64,000 bases of DNA, from NCBI GenBank assembly GCA_020072845.1, contig JAIQGF010000001.1:186001-250000 (forward strand), read 5' to 3'. The DNA comes from Terriglobia bacterium (GTDB taxonomy: Bacteria; Acidobacteriota; Terriglobia; Terriglobales; Acidobacteriaceae). The translations under genes and the position numbers were made by a program. The notes beneath the pieces were generated by a model, which made no database searches, was not told the DNA's origin, and saw nothing but the letters and a program-made list of their open reading frames with translations. Below are positions 24,413 through 33,761 of the stretch, one piece after another (the first letter of the stretch is position 1; each line of letters opens with the position of its first letter).

Positions 24413-25993
24413 ATGTCCGACGCGAACCGCTCTCTTCCGCCGCCGACCTCCGCGGCCCCGGCCATCGAGGTGTACGCCGTTTACGGCGCCGAGCCCGAGG
24501 TCCAGGCCTATGCCATGGCCAAGTATTCCCGCTCCGCGCTCTCCATGAAGGAGTCGCTGCGGGAGATCAACGAACAACGCGCCGAAAAGTTTCTCAACAC
24601 CTTTTATTTTCAGTACGGCCATCGCTCCATCGCCGATTTGGCGCATCTGGCCATCGCCGTCGAAAAGCTCTCCATCCTGGCGGCCATCGCGCTGGTGGAC
24701 GAGCAGCGCTGGGACGGCCAGGAGCGCTCCACGCGCTACCAGGACTTCAAGCGTGCCGGATACTTTGTCCCTGATTTCACCGGCCTGGAAATGTGCGAGC
24801 TGCGCTATCGCGACACCATCGCCGCGCTTTTCGCCGAATACGAGGCGCTGTCGGAGACCACGTGGCGGTATCTGGCCGGTCGCACTCCCAAACCCGCCGA
24901 CATGAAGCTGGAGGCGTACGAGCGCACGCTGCGTGCGCGCGCCTTTGATATCTCGCGCTATCTGCTGCCGCTGGCGGCCAACACCTCCGTGGGGCAGATC
25001 GTCAACGCGCGCACCCTGGAGACGCAGATCGCGCGCCTGCTGTCGCACACCCATCCCGAGGTCCGCCACCTCGGCGGCTTGCTCAAGCAGGCCGCCAGGG
25101 AACCCGCGTACAACGTCAACGCGCTCACGTGGGCCAAGATCCTGGAAGAGATCAAGGGAATGGACGAAGGCGTGGGGCGGGAGTTGGAGGCACAAGTCCT
25201 CAAGCCGGTGCGCGTCGCGCCCACGCTGGTGAAGTACGCGGAAGCGAATCCCTACGAAATCGAAACCCGGCGTGAACTCCAGCAGGCGGCTGGGGAAATC
25301 ATGGGCAGTGCCGCCATCGAGGATGCTCCCGCGGTGCATCTGCTCGACGACGATCCGCTGGAAATCGAAGTGGCCGCCACCCTGCTGTATGAGCACTGTC
25401 ACCACCCCTACCGGCAAGTCCGAGAGCACGTCGAGGCGCTGGGAGAGCAACGACGCCGGGAAATCGTTGACCTCGGCGTCAAGCATCGCGGTCGCCACGA
25501 CGAGCTGCTGCGCGCCTTCCATGCCGGGCAGAGTTTCCGCTTTGACATCCTCATGGACATCGGCGGCTTCCGCGACATGCACCGTCACCGGCGCTGCACC
25601 CAAATCGGGCAGGGGATCACCACCGCGCATGGCTTCGATACGCCGGACGAGGTACGGGCGGCAGGCGCCGAAGAGCGCTACACGGAAGCGATGCAGCGCG
25701 CGGCCACCGCAGTGCAGCATGTGCGCGAAGAGTTGCAGCGCGCCGGGCGCGACGACGCCGAGGCCAGCGCCCAATACCTGGTCCCGCTTGGCTTTCGCAA
25801 ACGCACGCTGTTCAAGATGGATTTCGCCGAGGCGGTCTATATTGCGGAGCTGCGCACCGGTCCGGGCGGGCACATCTCCTACCGGCGTATTGCCTACCAG
25901 ATGTACGAGGCGGTCGCGCGCCGCCACCCCGCGCTGGGCGCCCTGTTCCGCGTCCACGACATTAACCAGCCCGTGGACCTGCTGCAGCGGTAA
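24413..25993 (+). CDS. Double-length ThyX-like FAD-dependent thymidylate synthase
   Basis: At 526 residues this is twice the ThyX length (about 220-250). The first half shows YGHRSIADLAHLAIAVEKLS, similar to the ThyX His-x-S motif. It also has DEQRWDGQERSTRYQDF, which fits the N-E-x-S-x-R-Y end of the ThyX motif. The second half shows DIGGFRDMHRHRRCTQIGQG, close to the R-H-R part, and FRVHDINQPVDLLQR at the end. So the ThyX signature is spread over two repeated domains in one chain. ThyX makes dTMP from dUMP with FAD and methylenetetrahydrofolate. A fused pseudo-dimer or tetramer subunit is likely. The 15-residue N-terminal extension is Pro/Ser-rich. Confidence 0.8.
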   Translation: MSDANRSLPPPTSAAPAIEVYAVYGAEPEVQAYAMAKYSRSALSMKESLREINEQRAEKFLNTFYFQYGHRSIADLAHLAIAVEKLSILAAIALVDEQRWDGQERSTRYQDFKRAGYFVPDFTGLEMCELRYRDTIAALFAEYEALSETTWRYLAGRTPKPADMKLEAYERTLRARAFDISRYLLPLAANTSVGQIVNARTLETQIARLLSHTHPEVRHLGGLLKQAAREPAYNVNALTWAKILEEIKGMDEGVGRELEAQVLKPVRVAPTLVKYAEANPYEIETRRELQQAAGEIMGSAAIEDAPAVHLLDDDPLEIEVAATLLYEHCHHPYRQVREHVEALGEQRRREIVDLGVKHRGRHDELLRAFHAGQSFRFDILMDIGGFRDMHRHRRCTQIGQGITTAHGFDTPDEVRAAGAEERYTEAMQRAATAVQHVREELQRAGRDDAEASAQYLVPLGFRKRTLFKMDFAEAVYIAELRTGPGGHISYRRIAYQMYEAVARRHPALGALFRVHDINQPVDLLQR

Positions 25994-26046
25994 GAGGGAT
26001 CTGCTTCGCTCGTGGGGAAAATCGGACCAAGAGATAGAAACGGCGG

Positions 26047-26223
26047 TTACTTCTTACCGCGCTTTGCACGGACTCTAGCTGCGATCTCCAATATCTTCCG
26101 GTCAACTTCGGCGCGCGCTTCGGGGGACATTTCTTCCAAGCGCCGACTGATCTCGGCGATCAGCTTGGCTGCGAACTCATCGATTTTTGTCTTCTTCACC
26201 GATCGTTTTGGGATTGTGGCCAT
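26047..26223 (-). CDS. Small basic protein of unknown function
   Basis: A 58-residue frame, MATIPKRSVKKTKIDEFAAK to RVRAKRGKK, predicted almost wholly helical with a heptad-like pattern (LIAEISRRLEEMSPEARAEV). The ATG at 26223 is favoured; another ATG lies at 26235. No family is recognised. The composition is lower in GC than its neighbours, as in the next gene, which suggests a small acquired patch at 26-26.7 kb. Confidence 0.5.
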   Translation of the reverse strand: MATIPKRSVKKTKIDEFAAKLIAEISRRLEEMSPEARAEVDRKILEIAARVRAKRGKK

Positions 26224-26301
26224 AACCTTGTGCATAATCTGACGTTGGGGCGAATCGCAAGCGTTCTAACGATTGAATAGCGCCCCAGTTTGAATGTTGA
26301 G

Positions 26302-26661
26302 TTATGTATAGCGTTTTGACGCTTGGCGTGCCTGATGGCACTTTGCGTGCACCAATTCCGTGTTTTCTACGGTGTACCCATCCGCAGCGTTCTTCCGGTC
26401 AAGCTCGGAATATTTCAGAGGCAGTTCGTCGCCGCACTCAGCACATTTGCCATTCTGCTGTCCCCATTTTAGCGCTTTGAGTTGGGCACGGACACCGGGC
26501 TTACCTCGCTCATCGTAGCCAAGTTCCTTAACCACTTTTCGACGATAGGCGAACAGCAAGAGAGGGTCGCCACCTGCTAAGCTGGTCAGCCGTTCCCGAA
26601 TATTGGCCAGCAGTTCATTGGCGTGCTTTAGCTCATCGGCGTTGAGGTTTCTGTTGGGCAT
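26302..26661 (-). CDS. Small HNH-like zinc-finger protein
   Basis: Starting at MPNRNLNADELKHANELLA (ATG at 26661) the product has 119 residues. The C-terminal third holds CAECGDELPLKYSELDRKNA, then VENTELVHAKCHQARQ. This resembles an HNH endonuclease (C-x2-C, acidic-Asp-[His], C-x2-H), but the catalytic His after Asp is Arg (ELDRK) and the last C-x2-C is C-H. It may be a structural treble-clef protein rather than a nuclease. The N-terminal 50 residues are helical. It has no obvious partner. Confidence 0.55.
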   Translation of the reverse strand: MPNRNLNADELKHANELLANIRERLTSLAGGDPLLLFAYRRKVVKELGYDERGKPGVRAQLKALKWGQQNGKCAECGDELPLKYSELDRKNAADGYTVENTELVHAKCHQARQASKRYT

Positions 26662-26736
26662 ACCGCACCACAGTGTACGCCGCATCAAATTGGGACACTA
26701 CCAACCCTTGCATGCGCTGCACCACGATTACGCGCA

Positions 26737-27321
26737 TCACTTGTGGCGTTCCACCAGTTCCCACCACACCACCTTCTGCCATTCCAGAAAAACGTTCTTG
26801 GCGATCTCGCGGTCCGTCCACCAGCGCGGCGCCGACAGCAAACCGTTGTTCGCCGCCGCCACCGACCAGGAGTAACCCGGGTACGCCTTGCGCGCAATCG
26901 AGAGCGCGCGCCGGGTGTGGTAATCGGAGGTGACCAGCAGGATGCTGTGCGGCGCGGCCGGCTGCAGGCACGCCGCCGCCGACTGCAATTCCCGTAGCGT
27001 GGATGTGCCCCTGGTCGGGCAGACATGAATGGGGAGGCCACCCGCCGAGCGCCGGATGAAATCTTCCGTCAACTCGGCCGGTGTGTGCCCGTAGCTGACC
27101 GCGTCCACGCGCGCGTCCACCAGCATCCGGGGTGCGTAGCCGGCGCGCAGCAGCTCGATTCCCTTCCAGTAGCGGGAATCGTCAGCGTCGCCCGCCAGCA
27201 GCAGAATGACATCGGAGGGCTGCGGCTGGTTCACCACCAGCGCCGGGCCGGCATGACGTAACCCGAGCAGAATCAGCACGATGACGATGAACGCCAGCCC
27301 GGCTTTGACGAGGAATCGCAT
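26737..27321 (-). CDS. YdcF-family (DUF218) protein
   Basis: 194 residues with an N-terminal membrane anchor (AGLAFIVIVLILLGL). The DUF218 core has VILLLAGDADDSRYWKGIEL, then RMLVDAR, STLRELQSAAACL and ILLVTSDYHTRRALSIARK; the last is the family's T-S-x-x-H-x-x-R motif. In the periplasm or at the outer face of the inner membrane, YdcF/SanA-type proteins are linked to envelope and cyclic-Enterobacterial-antigen maintenance, though the biochemical reaction is unclear. The gene diverges from recA. Confidence 0.85.
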   Translation of the reverse strand: MRFLVKAGLAFIVIVLILLGLRHAGPALVVNQPQPSDVILLLAGDADDSRYWKGIELLRAGYAPRMLVDARVDAVSYGHTPAELTEDFIRRSAGGLPIHVCPTRGTSTLRELQSAAACLQPAAPHSILLVTSDYHTRRALSIARKAYPGYSWSVAAANNGLLSAPRWWTDREIAKNVFLEWQKVVWWELVERHK

Positions 27322-27377
27322 CTTGCAGTGGAATCAACAATATACCCGGGTTGCCGAGACCGGCAGTGGCGGCCAAT

Positions 27378-27391
27378 GTTCTACGCGGAAC
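27378..27391. promoter_or_regulatory. Candidate inverted repeat upstream of recA
   Basis: GTTC-TACGCG-GAAC lies about 200 bp before the recA start and 57 bp before the divergent ydcF-like gene. It could be an SOS-type operator, but the spacing (six) matches no LexA box I can name with certainty. A possible -10 element TATACT lies at 27455-27460. Confidence 0.3.
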
Positions 27392-27590
27392 AATTGTGGA
27401 TAACTTCAAAACTCTAGATATTCGCTTTTCATTCGCCTTTAGCGCAAAGCGCCTGTATACTCCGCAAAGTTTAGAATGGGAATCCGGCGAGCCGGCAAGC
27501 CGAGATTTTGGGGCGATGAAGGCGGTTCTGCGTTAACCTGCGAGGTTCTTATCAACCCGCAAAAAAGATTGGCGGTAAGGGAGCAGATTT

Positions 27591-28685
<1,095 letters not shown>

Positions 28686-28698
28686 CGGCGGCGCTGCG

Positions 28699-28935
28699 AT
28701 GCCAACGGTACTGCGAGTCGAAGGGTATAGATTTTTCTTCTTTAGCAATGAAACGAGCGAACCGCCTCACATTCACGTGAAGCAGGCGGAAAGGTATGCT
28801 AAGTTTTGGCTTGATCCGGTTGCACTAGCCCGGAATATTAGTTTCAGGCGAAGTGAGCTGACTTACCTGCATCAATTAGTGGTGGAGCACCAGAAACATT
28901 TGCTGGTGGCATGGTATGAGCATTTCAGCGGCTAA
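28699..28935 (+). CDS. DUF4160 protein (possible toxin-antitoxin partner)
   Basis: 78 residues, MPTVLRVEGYRFFFFSNETS then EPPHIHVKQAERYAKFWLDP, and ends HLLVAWYEHFSG. The P-P-H-I-H-V block and the closing W-x-x-x-F-x-G are the DUF4160 signature. Genes of this family are often paired with a DUF2442 gene, as here with a 20-base overlap. Such pairs have been proposed to be type II toxin-antitoxin modules, but I know of no firm biochemical proof. It sits directly after recA by 13 bp and may be read from the recA transcript. Confidence 0.85.
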   Translation: MPTVLRVEGYRFFFFSNETSEPPHIHVKQAERYAKFWLDPVALARNISFRRSELTYLHQLVVEHQKHLLVAWYEHFSG

Positions 28936-29173
28936 ACTCGAACCCCTCGCTTCCCACGTGGAAGTCAGTCACGGTAAGCTTCGCGTGACCATGGCAGATG
29001 GCCGCGAATTGTCCGTGCCCCTGAGCTGGTTCCCTCGCTTGAAAAACGCCTCGCCCTCGCAGCGGAAACATTGGGAGCTGATTGGCGGCGGCATCGGGAT
29101 CCACTGGCCCCTCATTGATGAAGACATTTCGGTAGAGAACCTGCTCGCTCCTCCGCAGCATAGGCGAAAGTAA
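28916..29173 (+). CDS. DUF2442 protein
   Basis: 85 residues with VSHGKLRVTMADGRELSVPLSW (abbreviated here as a V-x-L-x-D-G-R-x-L-x-V-P-L-x-W pattern), then WELIGGGIGIHWPLIDEDIS. This is the DUF2442 pattern, in which the final G-x-G-I-H-W-P-x-x-D-E-D-I-S motif is diagnostic. It overlaps the DUF4160 gene by 20 bases, so translation is probably coupled. Members are believed to bind DNA or their partner; the role here is unknown. Confidence 0.85.
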   Translation: MSISAAKLEPLASHVEVSHGKLRVTMADGRELSVPLSWFPRLKNASPSQRKHWELIGGGIGIHWPLIDEDISVENLLAPPQHRRK

Positions 29174-29211
29174 GCACTGCACACGCGAGGGCGCGCGTGC
29201 CACACAATCAC

Positions 29212-30696
29212 TCAGTATCCCTGCGGCGCACGGAAGCCGCCGATCAGGTCCGCCAGGCGGCCGGCGAGGTCAATGGGCGTAGCGTCTTCCAGGTAAGGCC
29301 CGAGAATCTGCAGTCCGACGGGCAACCCGTCCGGCGTGAGGCCCGCGGGCGCCACCGTGGCCGGCAATCCGTTCAATGTCGCAGGAGTCATCCAGAACAG
29401 CAGGTCCATGTAGTTGCGCGCGCCTTCAGGGGTGGCGATGCGGCGCGCGTCCATGGGCTCGCTGTGATCGTGCGCGATGGCCGTTGTGAAAGCGGTGGGC
29501 AGCAGGAAGGCGTCGTGGGTGCGGAAATAATCCTGCCACAGCGCCAGCGAGGCGCAACGGCGCGTGTTGGCCTCAAAGAAGACGGAATGGGGCGCGGTGA
29601 TGGCCATCTCCATCGCTTGGGACCCGGGATCTCCGGCGGCGGCAGCGGCGCGAATGTGCGCGACATCTTCCGGCCGCATGAAGCTCGCCATCACCGTGAA
29701 CACCATGTAGCGATAGGTCTCGACCTGGACCGCGGGATCGAGGCCGGCGGGCCAGCCCTCCTGCAGCCTCGCGCCCGCCTTGCGCAAGGCCGCGGCAGCG
29801 TCGCTCAACACTTTTTTCACCGGCGCCGACACCGGGCAGAGCGGATCGTCGAGCACATAACCGATGCGATAGTCGGCCAGGCGCGAGTGGCGCGGCTGCG
29901 GCATGGTCCAGCGATAGGCGACAGCATCGTACGAGTCGGGGCCGCCGAGCACCTCCATGGCGATCTTTAAATCGGAGGCGCTGCGAGCGAGCGGGCCGCA
30001 GACCGGCAGATTGCCGACCCCCATGGCAAGCGGGCGTTGCGGCAGTCCGGGCGGCGGCGGGATGTGTCCGCCCTGCGCGATAACGTCAAGAGTGGGCTTG
30101 TGCCCGTAGATGCCGCAGAAGTGCGCCGGAATGCGGATGGACCCGCCGATGTCGCTGCCGACTCCGAGAAAGCTCAGGCCGGCGGCGATGGCGGCAGCTT
30201 CACCTCCGCTGGAGCCGCCCGGCGTGCGAGTGATGTCCCAGGGATTGTTGGTCGTGCCGAAAACGGGGTTGTAGCTTTGCCAGTCCGCGGCCATCACAGG
30301 AACATTCGTCTTGCCGACGATGACCGCACCGGCGGCCTTGAGGCGCGCGACTACCGGCGCGTCCTGCTGCGGCACGTACTCAGCCAGGAATGGCGCGCCG
30401 GCGGTGGTGCGCACGCCGGCGGTCTCAAAGACATCCTTCACCGTACAGGGCACGCCATGGAGCGGCCCCCACCATGCGCCGCGCGCCAGCGCTTCATCGG
30501 CGTGGCGGGCGCGTTCCATCGCCGACTCGGCCGTCTGGGTCACCAGCGCATTGAGCTTGGGGTTGAACGAGCGGATGCGCTCCAGCATGTGTCCGGTCAG
30601 CTCGACCGAAGAAATGCGGCGGGTACGGATGGCTTGCGCGGCGTCGGTTGCGGAGGCGAAGTGCAGTTGCGGGTGAGCGGCATCAACGACAGTCAC
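29212..30696 (-). CDS. Amidase-signature family enzyme
   Basis: 494 residues with the amidase-signature catalytic triad: Lys in PCTVKDVFETAG (about 86), Ser in PGGSSGGEAAAIAAG (about 162), and Ser in GSDIGGSIRIPAHFCG (about 186). The Lys-cis-Ser-Ser arrangement hydrolyses amides. The family includes GatA, but no gatB or gatC neighbours it, so this is more likely a stand-alone amidase. The first 20 residues contain no signal peptide. A GTG/ATG start was not distinguished; the ATG at 30696 yields an intact N-terminus LHFASATDAAQAIRTRRISS. Confidence 0.9.
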   Translation of the reverse strand: MTVVDAAHPQLHFASATDAAQAIRTRRISSVELTGHMLERIRSFNPKLNALVTQTAESAMERARHADEALARGAWWGPLHGVPCTVKDVFETAGVRTTAGAPFLAEYVPQQDAPVVARLKAAGAVIVGKTNVPVMAADWQSYNPVFGTTNNPWDITRTPGGSSGGEAAAIAAGLSFLGVGSDIGGSIRIPAHFCGIYGHKPTLDVIAQGGHIPPPPGLPQRPLAMGVGNLPVCGPLARSASDLKIAMEVLGGPDSYDAVAYRWTMPQPRHSRLADYRIGYVLDDPLCPVSAPVKKVLSDAAAALRKAGARLQEGWPAGLDPAVQVETYRYMVFTVMASFMRPEDVAHIRAAAAAGDPGSQAMEMAITAPHSVFFEANTRRCASLALWQDYFRTHDAFLLPTAFTTAIAHDHSEPMDARRIATPEGARNYMDLLFWMTPATLNGLPATVAPAGLTPDGLPVGLQILGPYLEDATPIDLAGRLADLIGGFRAPQGY

Positions 30697-30703
30697 CGAG
30701 GTT

Positions 30704-30778
30704 CACTCCAGGAATCAGGGGTCGGAAGTCAGGGCTCGTGGTTCTGGCCACTAGCCACTAGCCACTCCCCGGCGGAAT
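30704..30778. repeat. AGGGGTCGGAAGTCAGGG and CCACTAG words
   Basis: GGAATCAGGGGTCGGAAGTC and GGCCACTAGCCACTAGCC occupy the divergent amidase / coaD gap. Confidence 0.55.
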
Positions 30779-30945
30779 GTCCCGGCCGCCAGGTTCGCGG
30801 ATGGTACCGCAAAGGGACTCGCCGCTGCCAGCGACGGAGCTTTTGATTGCTCCCGGCAGGTGCGCAGGCTTAGAATTTGCGGTCGACATGCAAGCCCACC
30901 GTTTGCGTCCCAATACGTGGGCCGACCAATCTACATCGAGGCCAA

Positions 30946-31518
30946 TTGAAGCACGTCATTGCCATCTACCCGGGCACGTTTGATCCTCCGACCAACGGCC
31001 ATCTCGACCTGATCCAGCGCGGCAGCCACATTTTCGATGAGTTGATCGTCGCCATTCTGTGCAATCCGGAAAAAGAGCCGGCGCTGTTCTCGCTGGCGGA
31101 GCGGCGCGTCATGCTCGAGGCGCTCACCAAGCCCTTCGAAAACGTGCGCGTGGACACCTTCGGCGGGCTGCTGGTGGACTACGCCATGCGCGTCGGCGCG
31201 CGGGCGCTGCTGCGCGGCATCCGCGCCATCAGCGATTACGAGTACGAACTGCAGATGGCGCTGATGAACCGCAAGCTCGATCCGAAACTGGAGACGGTGT
31301 TCATGATGCCGGCCGATACTTATTCCTACGTCAGTTCGCGGCTGGTGAAGGAGATCGTGCAACTCGGCGGCTCGGTGCACGGGCTCATTCCCGACCTGGT
31401 GGAAAAGAAGCTGACGGAAAAATTGAATGGGAAGAACAGGCGCCAGGCGCCAGTCGTCAGTCGTCAGGAAATCACGTCAGAAAGCCGGCATCGCCAACCG
31501 CGAGGAAGAAGGAAGTAA
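30946..31518 (+). CDS. coaD: Phosphopantetheine adenylyltransferase
   Basis: CoaD makes dephospho-CoA from 4'-phosphopantetheine and ATP. The sequence begins MKHVIAIYPGTFDPPTNGHL; the nucleotidyltransferase motif T/HxGH appears as TNGH (16-19). RGIRAISDYEYELQMALMN and SYVSSRLVKEIVQLGG follow. The start is TTG at 30946; this removes a run of codons with no family similarity. At 190 residues the protein is some 25-30 residues longer than usual. The extra tail (NRRQAPVVSRQEITSESRHR) is translated from a CAGTCGTCAG-type repeat. The TAA stop overlaps the ATG of the next gene (TAATG). Confidence 0.95.
   Translation: MKHVIAIYPGTFDPPTNGHLDLIQRGSHIFDELIVAILCNPEKEPALFSLAERRVMLEALTKPFENVRVDTFGGLLVDYAMRVGARALLRGIRAISDYEYELQMALMNRKLDPKLETVFMMPADTYSYVSSRLVKEIVQLGGSVHGLIPDLVEKKLTEKLNGKNRRQAPVVSRQEITSESRHRQPRGRRK
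31440..31484. repeat. CAGTCGTCAG word at the coaD 3' end
   Basis: GGCGCCAGGCGCCAGTCGTC, then AGTCGTCAGG. Translated as the non-native C-terminal tail of CoaD. Confidence 0.6.
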
Positions 31519-32717
31519 TGACGGTGGGAACGCAAGTGAGAACGCCGCTGACCGAGCGCATCAACCGCATCGAGATTTCGGCCACGCTGGCGGTGGTCAA
31601 CGAAGCCGACCGCATGCGCCTGGCGGGCGCCGACCTGGTGGATTTCGGCGCGGGTGAGCCCCATTTCAATACACCGCAGCACGTGAAGGACGCGGCCATC
31701 GCGGCCATCCAGGCGAATTTCACCCGGTACACGCCGGTGGGCGGCACGGCGGAACTGCGCGACGCCATTATCCACCGCCACGCGCAGGACTTCGGCTCCG
31801 CCTACAAGCGCGAGGAGTGCATCGCCTCCACCGGCGGCAAGCACGCGCTGTTCAATGCCATCCAGGTGCTGGTGGACCATGGCGATGAAGTCATCCTGCC
31901 GGTGCCGGCGTGGGTGTCGTTCAAGGACATCATCCGCTACGGCGGCGGCGAGCCGGTATTCGTCGAAACCGACGAGAGCAAGGGATTTGCCGTCTCGCCG
32001 GCGATGATTGCAAGCGCCATCACCCCGAAGACGAAGGCCATCATCATCAATTCGCCGTCGAACCCGACCGGCGCGGTGCTGGCGCAGGAAGACTTCACTT
32101 CGATCGTGCGCGTGGCCGCCGACCGCGGCATCTGGGTGATCGCCGACGAGTGCTACGTCTACCTCGATTACAGCGGGCGGCGATTTTCCGCGGGTGCGCT
32201 GAGCGAGGCGAAGGAACGTATGGTGATTATCGGTTCGCTCTCCAAGACCTACGCCATGACCGGCTGGCGGCTGGGCTTCGCGCTGGCCCCGAAGGAGGTG
32301 GTGTCGGCGATGCAAAAGCTGCAGAGCCAGTCCACCTCGAATGCGACTTCGATCGTGCAGAAGGCGGCGGTGGGCGCGCTGAATGGTCCGCAGGATTGCA
32401 TCAAGGAGATGGTGGAGGAATACATACGGCTGCGCGACCGTATGGTGGGCGGGCTGCGCGCCATTCCCGGCATTCAATGCAATATGCCGAATGGGGCGTT
32501 CTATGCCTATCCCAACGTCGCGGCGTTTTTCGGACGCAAGGGGATCAATTCGGCCAGCGACGTCGCCGCCCGGCTGCTGCGCGAGGCGGAGGTGGTCACC
32601 GTGCCGGGAGAGGCGTTCGGCACCACGCAGCACATCCGCATTTCCTATCCCACCTCGCCGCGCCAGATTGACCGCGGGCTGGAGCGCATGCGGAAGTTCT
32701 TTGCTGAACTGCGGTGA
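31518..32717 (+). CDS. Class I/II aminotransferase (aspartate aminotransferase type)
   Basis: 399 residues, fold type I PLP enzyme. The PLP lysine is K243 in GSLSKTYAMTGWRLG. The cofactor ring Asp and Tyr are in VIADECYVYLDY. INSPSNPTGAV (about 178-188) is another hallmark, and RISYPTSPRQID contains the substrate-carboxylate Arg region. The closest family is bacterial AspAT of the 1b type, though alanine or aromatic substrates cannot be excluded. The ATG at 31518 overlaps the stop of coaD, so the two are translationally coupled. The start follows GGAAG. Confidence 0.93.
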   Translation: MTVGTQVRTPLTERINRIEISATLAVVNEADRMRLAGADLVDFGAGEPHFNTPQHVKDAAIAAIQANFTRYTPVGGTAELRDAIIHRHAQDFGSAYKREECIASTGGKHALFNAIQVLVDHGDEVILPVPAWVSFKDIIRYGGGEPVFVETDESKGFAVSPAMIASAITPKTKAIIINSPSNPTGAVLAQEDFTSIVRVAADRGIWVIADECYVYLDYSGRRFSAGALSEAKERMVIIGSLSKTYAMTGWRLGFALAPKEVVSAMQKLQSQSTSNATSIVQKAAVGALNGPQDCIKEMVEEYIRLRDRMVGGLRAIPGIQCNMPNGAFYAYPNVAAFFGRKGINSASDVAARLLREAEVVTVPGEAFGTTQHIRISYPTSPRQIDRGLERMRKFFAELR

Positions 32718-32745
32718 TCGGTTTTCGGTTGTCGGTGATCGGTGC
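32711..32745. repeat. GGTGATCGGTTTTCGG word
   Basis: CGGTGATCGGTTTTCGGTTG and a second GTCGGTGATCGGTG lie between the aminotransferase and manA. Confidence 0.6.
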
Positions 32746-32768
32746 ATAACGCGGGCGCCGTATTCCCC

Positions 32769-33761
32769 ATGTCTGACCTGTATCCTTTGCTGTTGAAGCC
32801 GGAATTTCGCGAGCGTATCTGGGGTGCGCGCGATTTGTCGCCGCTGTATGGGCCGGCGCCGGGCGAGGCGCCGATCGGAGAAGTCTGGCTCACCGGCGAT
32901 GAGTGCCGGGTAGCAAACGGCGCGTTGGCCGGCATGTCGCTCGGCGAACTGTGCCGCCGCTATGGCCGCGACCTGGTGGGCGAAACCGCGCCCGAGGCCG
33001 AACGCTTCCCCCTGCTGGTGAAGTTTCTTTTTCCTCACGATAAGCTGTCGGTGCAAGTCCATCCCGACGACGAGACCGCTCGGCGCGCCGGATTGCCCTG
33101 CGGCAAGACCGAGTGCTGGTACGTGGTGCAAGCCGAGCCGGGAGCAAAGATCGGCTTGGGCCTGAAGGTGGGCACCACGCGCGAAGAATTCGCGCGCGCC
33201 ATCGAGGAAGTCCGCGCCGAGCAGTTGCTAAATTGGATCGATGTCCGCGCCGGCGAGATGATTTACGTGGACGCGGGAACGGTGCACGCGATCGGGCCGG
33301 GCGTGATTCTGCTGGAGACCCAGCAGAATTCCGACACCACCTATCGGCTGTATGATTACGGGCGCCCGCGCGAGCTGCACGTGCAACAAGGACTGGCGGC
33401 GCTGAAGGAAATGACAAGGGCCGGCAAAGTGCGCGCGCAGAGCACTGCCAACGGCTATTGGACGGCGCTGGTGAATTCGCCGCGGTTTATGGTGAGCAAA
33501 GCCGCGCTGCGCGACGGCAAACAACTGACGAAGCAGGCTGACGATGCACCCAGGCCGACTTCCGCTGAGGTCCTAGTCGCACTGGACGGATGCGGCGTCG
33601 TGGAATGTGACGGCGCACAACCGGTAACGCTGGCTCGCGGCGAGGCGGTCGTCGTGCCGGCGAGCGTGCGCCGGTACACGCTTCGCGGCCAGTGGAACAT
33701 CGAAGTGTTGCACGCAAGGGTTCAGGGCGGCAACGTGCCCGAGCCTGAGACAACGATTTGA
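32769..33761 (+). CDS. manA: Mannose-6-phosphate isomerase, class I
   Basis: 330 residues from the ATG at 32769 (MSDLYPLLLKPEFRERIWGA). The cupin fold has the metal site residues in KLSVQVHPDDETA, the Glu in GKTECWYVV and the His in DAGTVHAIGPGV. ManA interconverts fructose-6-phosphate and mannose-6-phosphate, the entry step to GDP-mannose. The length and pattern resemble the shorter Bacillus-type ManA. The stop TGA overlaps the TTG start of manC, which points to translational coupling. It heads a manA-manC-manB order. Confidence 0.93.
   Translation: MSDLYPLLLKPEFRERIWGARDLSPLYGPAPGEAPIGEVWLTGDECRVANGALAGMSLGELCRRYGRDLVGETAPEAERFPLLVKFLFPHDKLSVQVHPDDETARRAGLPCGKTECWYVVQAEPGAKIGLGLKVGTTREEFARAIEEVRAEQLLNWIDVRAGEMIYVDAGTVHAIGPGVILLETQQNSDTTYRLYDYGRPRELHVQQGLAALKEMTRAGKVRAQSTANGYWTALVNSPRFMVSKAALRDGKQLTKQADDAPRPTSAEVLVALDGCGVVECDGAQPVTLARGEAVVVPASVRRYTLRGQWNIEVLHARVQGGNVPEPETTI

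Noticed and set aside
24287-25957. A 556-codon minus-strand frame opposite the ThyX-like gene
   Set aside because: The plus frame carries ThyX motifs; the minus frame has no family pattern.
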